From assembly GCA_014526335.1 (NCBI GenBank), contig JACTAT010000041.1, positions 991,535 through 1,055,534 on the forward strand: a stretch of 64,000 nucleotides of DNA, written 5' to 3'. The notes under the pieces were generated by a model that was not told the DNA's origin, did not search any database, and saw only the letters and a program-made list of their open reading frames with translations. Every line of letters starts with the position of its first letter. Within the stretch, counting starts at the first letter, position 1. Position numbers and translations under genes: made by a program. Below are positions 58,901-64,000 of the stretch, one piece after another. The DNA comes from Chrysaora quinquecirrha. Its lineage: Eukaryota > Cnidaria > Scyphozoa > Semaeostomeae > Pelagiidae.

Positions 58901-61900
58901 AGACATCAACTTCACACACACAACCCAGTGGCATAATTTGACAGAAAAAACAATGTCAAACTCGAAATAGTTCATTACGGTAGAAGGTAATTAGTGCTTT
59001 GGTCACTATCGTAGAGGTTGGTTGCCAATTCAAGGTTTCTTAGCACAAAATGCATGTAACTTCAGACGAGCGCAGCATTACATCAAAGCTGTGACACTCA
59101 GTGAAAATTTGGCAATAACCAGCCTACTCTTCTCATGATGAAGCCAGCAAGCAAACCTAAGCACAGTAATTTTCAATAAAAGAGTTTGAAGCGGCTACAC
59201 AAGTTATGCGAACATTCAACGGATGACCAAAACTCGATATTCAGAAAACATTCTTCCGTTGATTTGCTAGACCAAATCGGCTTACGTTATTTATATGCAT
59301 TTGAAGTTACATGACCATACTCTCGAGGAGCTTTTCCTTTAAATTAAATGCTAAATTTTATGCCAAGAAAAGCGTGGTTCTAGCTCTGAATTTAACAAAA
59401 AAGCAATGGTGCCTCAAGGGTACGACCATGTGACCTGAAATAGGCGTAAACAACGTTAGCCGATTTGGTCTATTGATCTGGCTGCAGCCTCCTTTAAGAT
59501 GATCCAAACTCTTACAAAAAAAAGAAGTTCAAACAAACCTTTGTATGAAAAATGAGTCAACACTATCTGGGAAATTCGAATAGAATTCTTGAATCATATA
59601 AGTTCTAGCTGTTACACCAAGATGGACAATGAAGCTTTCTGGAGGCTGGGGCTGAGGATCTGTTTCTTTTCCCACGTTTGAATCACTTGCTTGATTTTTA
59701 TCAGAACCAATAGGAGGCAGTGCCTCGTATTTGCGAAGGTCTGATTCTGATCTGTGAATTTTAGATGACTTTTCAAGAGATTTGAGCTTTTGCGGTCCTG
59801 AACCAGGCCGTTTGGTAGAGTTCTCTCGTTCAATATCAGATTCCGTTAACGTGAAGAGCGTTTTCTTTTCTTCTTGTCTGTTGTGCCAGTCTAACAATTT
59901 CTTATTGTATTTTTTCATTAGGGTTTCATTTGTAACCTTGAAAATACAATAAACAGAGAGTTGATAAACGGGATTCACATTCTACTTGTTGTGTATCAAA
60001 ATTTAGAAGGGGAAGCTATTCGACACTCAGGGCTATAACAAGTTCACGTTTAGAATGGAACCATTCGTTCAGCGTTTAAGCTTAAGGCTAAAGAGATGTA
60101 TCACGATTCACTATGGCTTTTCACTGTTAAGAGTTTGACGAAAAATGGGCGTTTTGTTGCTACATATTCTAGGAAAATTATTAGTAAACTGTTTGATCTA
60201 AGCAGCAAGTTATGGCTGCCACCGAAACTCATTCTGTGCACCCCCTTTAAAGTAGAAGGTACCCTTCCGTTAACATGCAGTGTTAAAACATACTTCATAA
60301 AATATATCTATTAATATTTTTATAAATACTATGGGGTGTCTTTTCAGTTCATATTTCATTTAAATTTCATCAATTTCATCATCTGCTAAGGTTTTACAAT
60401 CCTATCCATCGTAGGTGATAAAATAAATTACACATATAATAAAATTGATGCATGAATAAAATGCAGCTGGCGTAGAGATCACATTTTTCAATTTTGGACA
60501 GTACCACAGGTGTGTACACAATTGGTGTCTATACATGCAATTTTTGACTTGCACTTGTTGGAAAACTGACATGGCAATTCAGTTTACGTACTATAGAAAG
60601 AATTAAAAATTCCTCATAACGACTAAATTGAGTCAAGGAAAAGTTATCCAAGGAAAATCGTTCGTTTAATGAGAAAATAGTAGCAAATTGTTAATCCATA
60701 CCTCACATATGCAGTCAAGGTCAAAAAGGGCAGGAGGGCCTTTTGAGAAGAATGAAACCTGAATGAAAAAAGAAGCAATGAGAATAACAATTTTATGGTA
60801 GTCAGGCCTCAACAATCGTAGAAAATTTGACCTTCATATAAAGGATTTACCGTAAATTATCAGTTATCTTACCTATTCCGCTGTTATATTTAAAAGCTGA
60901 AAATTGTCCAATTTTCCTATTGAAATTATATACTAACCTTGCACATTAGGCAGTCTGACGGTTCAATGTATCCCTCGGATGGTACAATAGATACAACCTA
61001 CGAAAATGATACAATTTGTTATTTGAACAGAAACAGTAAAAGATAATGAATGTCAACATCTTTAATGAAAGCTAAATTTTACATATTATTTGCTTTTCAA
61101 CACCTGAAATCTTCTATATTTCAACTTCTTAACGAGCATTTATTAAACTTATATAGTTGACAACTAAAATGACCCTCTTTAAGGGTTTCGTCACTTAAAT
61201 TTCAGGTCAAATTATACTTAGATATTTTATTAAGACAAGATAACAATTTAAGATATTTATTAGAAATTTACTGATAATTTATTATTCGTGACATCTGAAG
61301 TCAGAAATATGACACCATCAAAAAGCCGTAAGATTAAGAAGAGTGAAACTAAACAAAATTAAAGAAAATAGAAATTTTAAAACGATAAAACCATTCAATT
61401 ATGCTTTTGGTATAGCGTGTAACGACAAATCGTAATTCATGTTACTGATCATTGATAACGACTTGCTTATTTACATTGAAGAACACTGTAACACCATCGT
61501 AATAGCGAATTTGTACGCACTACTGTGGTGGATATGCACTAAAATGTGATGTGGTGGTATTTTTGCGTACTGTGATGAATAAGCATTACTGTGGTGGGTT
61601 CCTGGAATGGATTCTGTAGTTCTTTCCTCCTTGATCTATACATTTTTGCTAGGATCCACCAAAGTATGTAAAAAATACCATCAAATCAAGAATTATAACC
61701 TACCACATCAAGCATAATGACACACCACAGTAGTGCTTATCCACCATAATACGCAAAAATACCACCACATCAAGCATAACAACCAACTACATCAAGCATA
61801 ACAACACACTACATCAAGCATAATAACACAATAAAGTAGTGCTTATCCACCAAAGAACGCAAAAATACCACCATACTACGCAAAAAAACCATCACAGGAT

Positions 61901-63543
61901 TGCGTATCTACCACAGTAGTGCGTATATATTCGCCAGCGTGCGTATGCCCAGGAAAAAAAATTTTAAGCACACTAAAGGCGAAACAACTTTAAAAATAGA
62001 AAAATATACCTACTTCAACAGCGGGAGAATGTTCGAGAACCCATCGAAAGGACAAGGCGTATTTGGAAACATTCCTCAGAAATATGATACGTTTAGATGC
62101 TGTCAAGATCGGCAAATTGTTAAATGAAATCCTTTCTTCTGACAAATATAACAGCTAAAAGGAGACATACATAACTTAATAGATAAGCAAATATATTCAA
62201 CCTTGTATCCAGCGTATTCATATGGCTTATCAACAATTCATAGTAGCTGAACTAATATAGATGCAAAGGCAAAATCATAATATCCAATTAGGAGGGCTTT
62301 TGCGAGACCGACTCCATATACGGAAAAAAGAATTGACGTTTCATTTTTTTCAATTTATTGCCAGTGTATTTTTTATACAAGGGAATTCTGCATTGGAGAC
62401 GAGAGCTGCAAAATGTGGAATTCTACATTGAAAATGCCCTTGCAAGCCGAAAATTTTTGTGGGACGATATCTTTTTTACAAATTAGAAGAATATATAATA
62501 TTTAAAATAATTGCCAAAAGGAAACAAGAGAGATAAAATTACTATGAAATATCTATGAAATTAAGCGGCTTTGACACTGAAATTGCAAATACATTTTATA
62601 CAGTTGATTTTTCAAATTTGGCTGAAATCCGTAAACACTTGTTCTAAAGCAACAAATAGGCGACTGTGTTTTCCTTATTTTCCACAGGGGGTCCCAAAAA
62701 CGAGCCCGCAATAAACACTGTTCTTACTAAGAAATCGTAGCTTCAAGGCAAAAAATTTTATTATACTGTGTTTAGCAGATCTTGTGGGTAATAGGATGAG
62801 TTTGCTTATTCATGTTAATAAAAGTGTGCTGCAATTGATTTCTTAGAAGATAAGCATGTATACAAACTACATGCACGTTTCATGTCATTGCAGATTTTCT
62901 GGTGCTGGAAAAAGTTAAAGCAAGGGCGTATTGATACAACAATTGACCAGTTTTGGCAAAGGGTTAGAAATGATTGCATCAGGCGGACAACATATCAAAC
63001 GTTAGATATGCTGAACTGAACGCAGGTTAAATGCTTGCTTTTCTCTTATAAGTCACACAGAATTTCCTCTAATATCAGTAAATATCTTTATGATCTTCAT
63101 TCTTCAATGAGGCCTATCCCAATCCTCTGTTTCAGTTGCGCCATTTTGAATCATAAAACTATCACTGGAGCAGATACAAACAACAATAGAAATCGCTGTC
63201 AGCCAATCAGATTTTCTCCACCATTTTTCATGGATTGGAACAAGTAGTTGCTCGCTGTTGGGCAGAATCCACTGGAGGACGAACATTCAAGTCTTAATTC
63301 AACTCAACACGTCTGGAGGTAAAAACCAGTCGAGTCTGCAGGCAGGCTACTAAGCAATGGCATTGATGACTAGAAGTCTGTACAAACCTGATCAGACAAA
63401 GGAATCAATTGCTTCTTTGGTAAAGAATCATTTGCTTGATCACTTAACATCATTGTCGGTCCCATTATTTGAGGATCATATCCAATCCCAGTGAATGTAA
63501 CAAAAGTACTTTCTCCCCCAATTATATGAATTAATACATCAAC
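55980..63543 (-). CDS. Ciliary ASH/MSP-domain protein, probably CFAP65-like (C-terminal part)
   Basis: Exons: 63388-63543, 60938-60997, 60702-60758, 59539-59936, 58494-58601, 57690-58064, 55980-56166 (TAA); phases 0,0,0,2,2,2 agree throughout, with no frame break. The first exons read VDVLIHIIGGESTFVTFTGI then GYDPQIMG, the end strand of an ASH/PapD-like domain, followed by VPSEGYIEPSDCLMCKVSFF and KGPPALFDLDCICEV, a second MSP-like segment. Then comes a basic coiled stretch (LMKKYNKKLLDWHNRQEEKK), SFIVHLGVTARTYMIQEFYS, an acidic Ser-rich linker, and SSEDIRALFDDIFENTIFNL near the end. MSP domain followed by a KY..L..W helix and HLGVTART recalls CFAP65 (CCDC108), a central-pair/sperm axoneme protein; I cannot confirm without a search. 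The 5' part continues beyond the window. Confidence 0.8.
56428..56819. mobile_element. Tc1/mariner-type MITE with CGCACTTTTTTTATATAAGA ends
   Basis: 392 bp between TA dinucleotides (56426-56427, 56820-56821), with ends CGCACTTTTTTTATATAAGA and TCTTATAAAAAAAAGTGTG. Internal AAGAATATTCAGGCTCA-like motifs repeat in both orientations. It resembles the element at 32230 and is in an intron of the ciliary gene. A lone end of the same type (TACACGCATATTTTATAAAA) is at about 58819. Confidence 0.8.
61505..61934. mobile_element. TIR element with GCGAAT...TACGCACTACTGTGGT ends
   Basis: The left end GCGAATTTGTACGCACTACT pairs with the right end AGTAGTGCGTATATATTCGC; both continue into GTGGTRGATAYGC. Inside are several short direct repeats (CTACATCAAGCATAACAACA, GCAAAAATACCACCA). 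430 bp, no ORF. It lies in an intron of the ciliary gene. Confidence 0.7.
61940..63380. other. Intron of the ciliary gene, nothing recognised
   Basis: Short ORFs only. None has both a plausible acceptor and donor in a phase that fits the flanking exons. Confidence 0.45.
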
Positions 63544-64000
63544 CTTAGAAAAAAATCGAACTACTCTATTAGATGAATGTTTGTCCCTGGCATCGTCACT
63601 TTTTCATGAATAACAGTGATGGCAATTGTAAGAAAATTGGAGATTTCGCAGAAACAGGAAGAGCAGTTGATAAGACCAGAAAAGGTATAGGACCAACTAT
63701 CGCAGTCTTTTTACATTAATTCTCTACCATCTGAGCCACATGGCCACATTCTCCAAGACGTCAAAGTGGAACAAAAAGCTAACATTATCAATATCAATCT
63801 GGAAAAGCAGGTGGCCAATAGAAGTCAAACTGCCTTAAAAAATGAAAAAGCAGCAGCGCACCTATTATGACTCGTCCAGCGCAGAACTCTTAGATGTAAA
63901 AAGCTTCAAGTATTTAAAGTATTTAAAGAGTTGCATAAAGAATATATTGGTGACATAGCAAATTTGGGGTTAGGTGTCCATATATAACAGGTGTTCTTTC
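63544..64000. other. Intron or upstream sequence to window end
   Basis: No further exon of the ciliary gene seen. A minus-strand TGGCTCAGATGGTAGAG near 63735 fits a tRNA A box but lacks a matching B box. Confidence 0.4.

Noticed and set aside
63715..63760. tRNA A-box match on the minus strand
   Set aside because: No B box or cloverleaf partner nearby; likely chance or a highly decayed SINE.

Overview
The window is animal nuclear DNA. Every recognisable gene is cut into many short exons by GT-AG introns, the base composition is AT-rich, and the spaces between genes are packed with short terminal-inverted-repeat (TIR) elements, tandem arrays and LINE/SINE remnants. The gene families (KDZ transposase with a CxC cysteine cluster, Hint-domain protein, kinase with an HND catalytic loop, zinc-ribbon/chromodomain protein, ciliary ASH-type protein) suggest an early-branching marine invertebrate, most likely a cnidarian. 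That placement is inference; no single sequence proves it. No rRNA, CRISPR array or bacterial operon is present.

Layout. 1-2.2 kb: microsatellite, two copies of a dispersed repeat and a decayed LINE endonuclease. 2.2-5.5 kb (+): a five-exon zinc-ribbon gene. 5.5-9.6 kb: a PIF/Harbinger-type MITE, a LINE reverse-transcriptase tail and an 11-copy ~141-bp tandem array. 9.9-23.2 kb (-): a KDZ transposase-like gene of about 18 exons, most of it present twice in direct tandem copies of ~6.42 kb that are almost identical. 24.0-25.9 kb (+): a protein kinase, head-to-head with the KDZ gene across an 830-bp gap that carries three 33-bp repeats, each with an ATTTGCAT octamer. 25.9-33.4 kb (-): a paralogue of the first zinc-ribbon gene that ends in a chromodomain and contains a tandem array of 33-nt phase-1 micro-exons. 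33.9-43.9 kb (-): a very large Hint-domain protein with hydrophobic C-terminal exons. 44-55.6 kb: no confident gene, but many TIR elements (piggyBac-like, hAT-like, long foldback) and a second ~139-bp array. 56.0-63.5 kb (-): the 3' part of a ciliary MSP/ASH-domain protein, probably CFAP65-like.

The most notable discovery is the 25.9-33.4 kb gene. I rebuilt it from splice sites as 21 candidate exons. After the shared N-terminal module every junction is phase 1, so the ten micro-exons can be included or skipped freely, each adding 11 residues of a V-E-x-S-x-P-x-V-P-V-S type. With the nine intact micro-exons the model totals 1086 nt, an open frame of 361 residues ending in a chromodomain. It shares exon phases and two domains with the gene at 2.2-5.5 kb, so the two define a family with a constant N-terminus and exchangeable C-termini.

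Caution: several otherwise convincing coding sequences (first zinc-ribbon gene, kinase, both KDZ copies) are broken by single-base differences, mostly in homopolymers, and the two KDZ copies differ mainly by such indels. This looks like consensus error in an assembly, and the 6.4-kb duplication may be two haplotypes placed in tandem.
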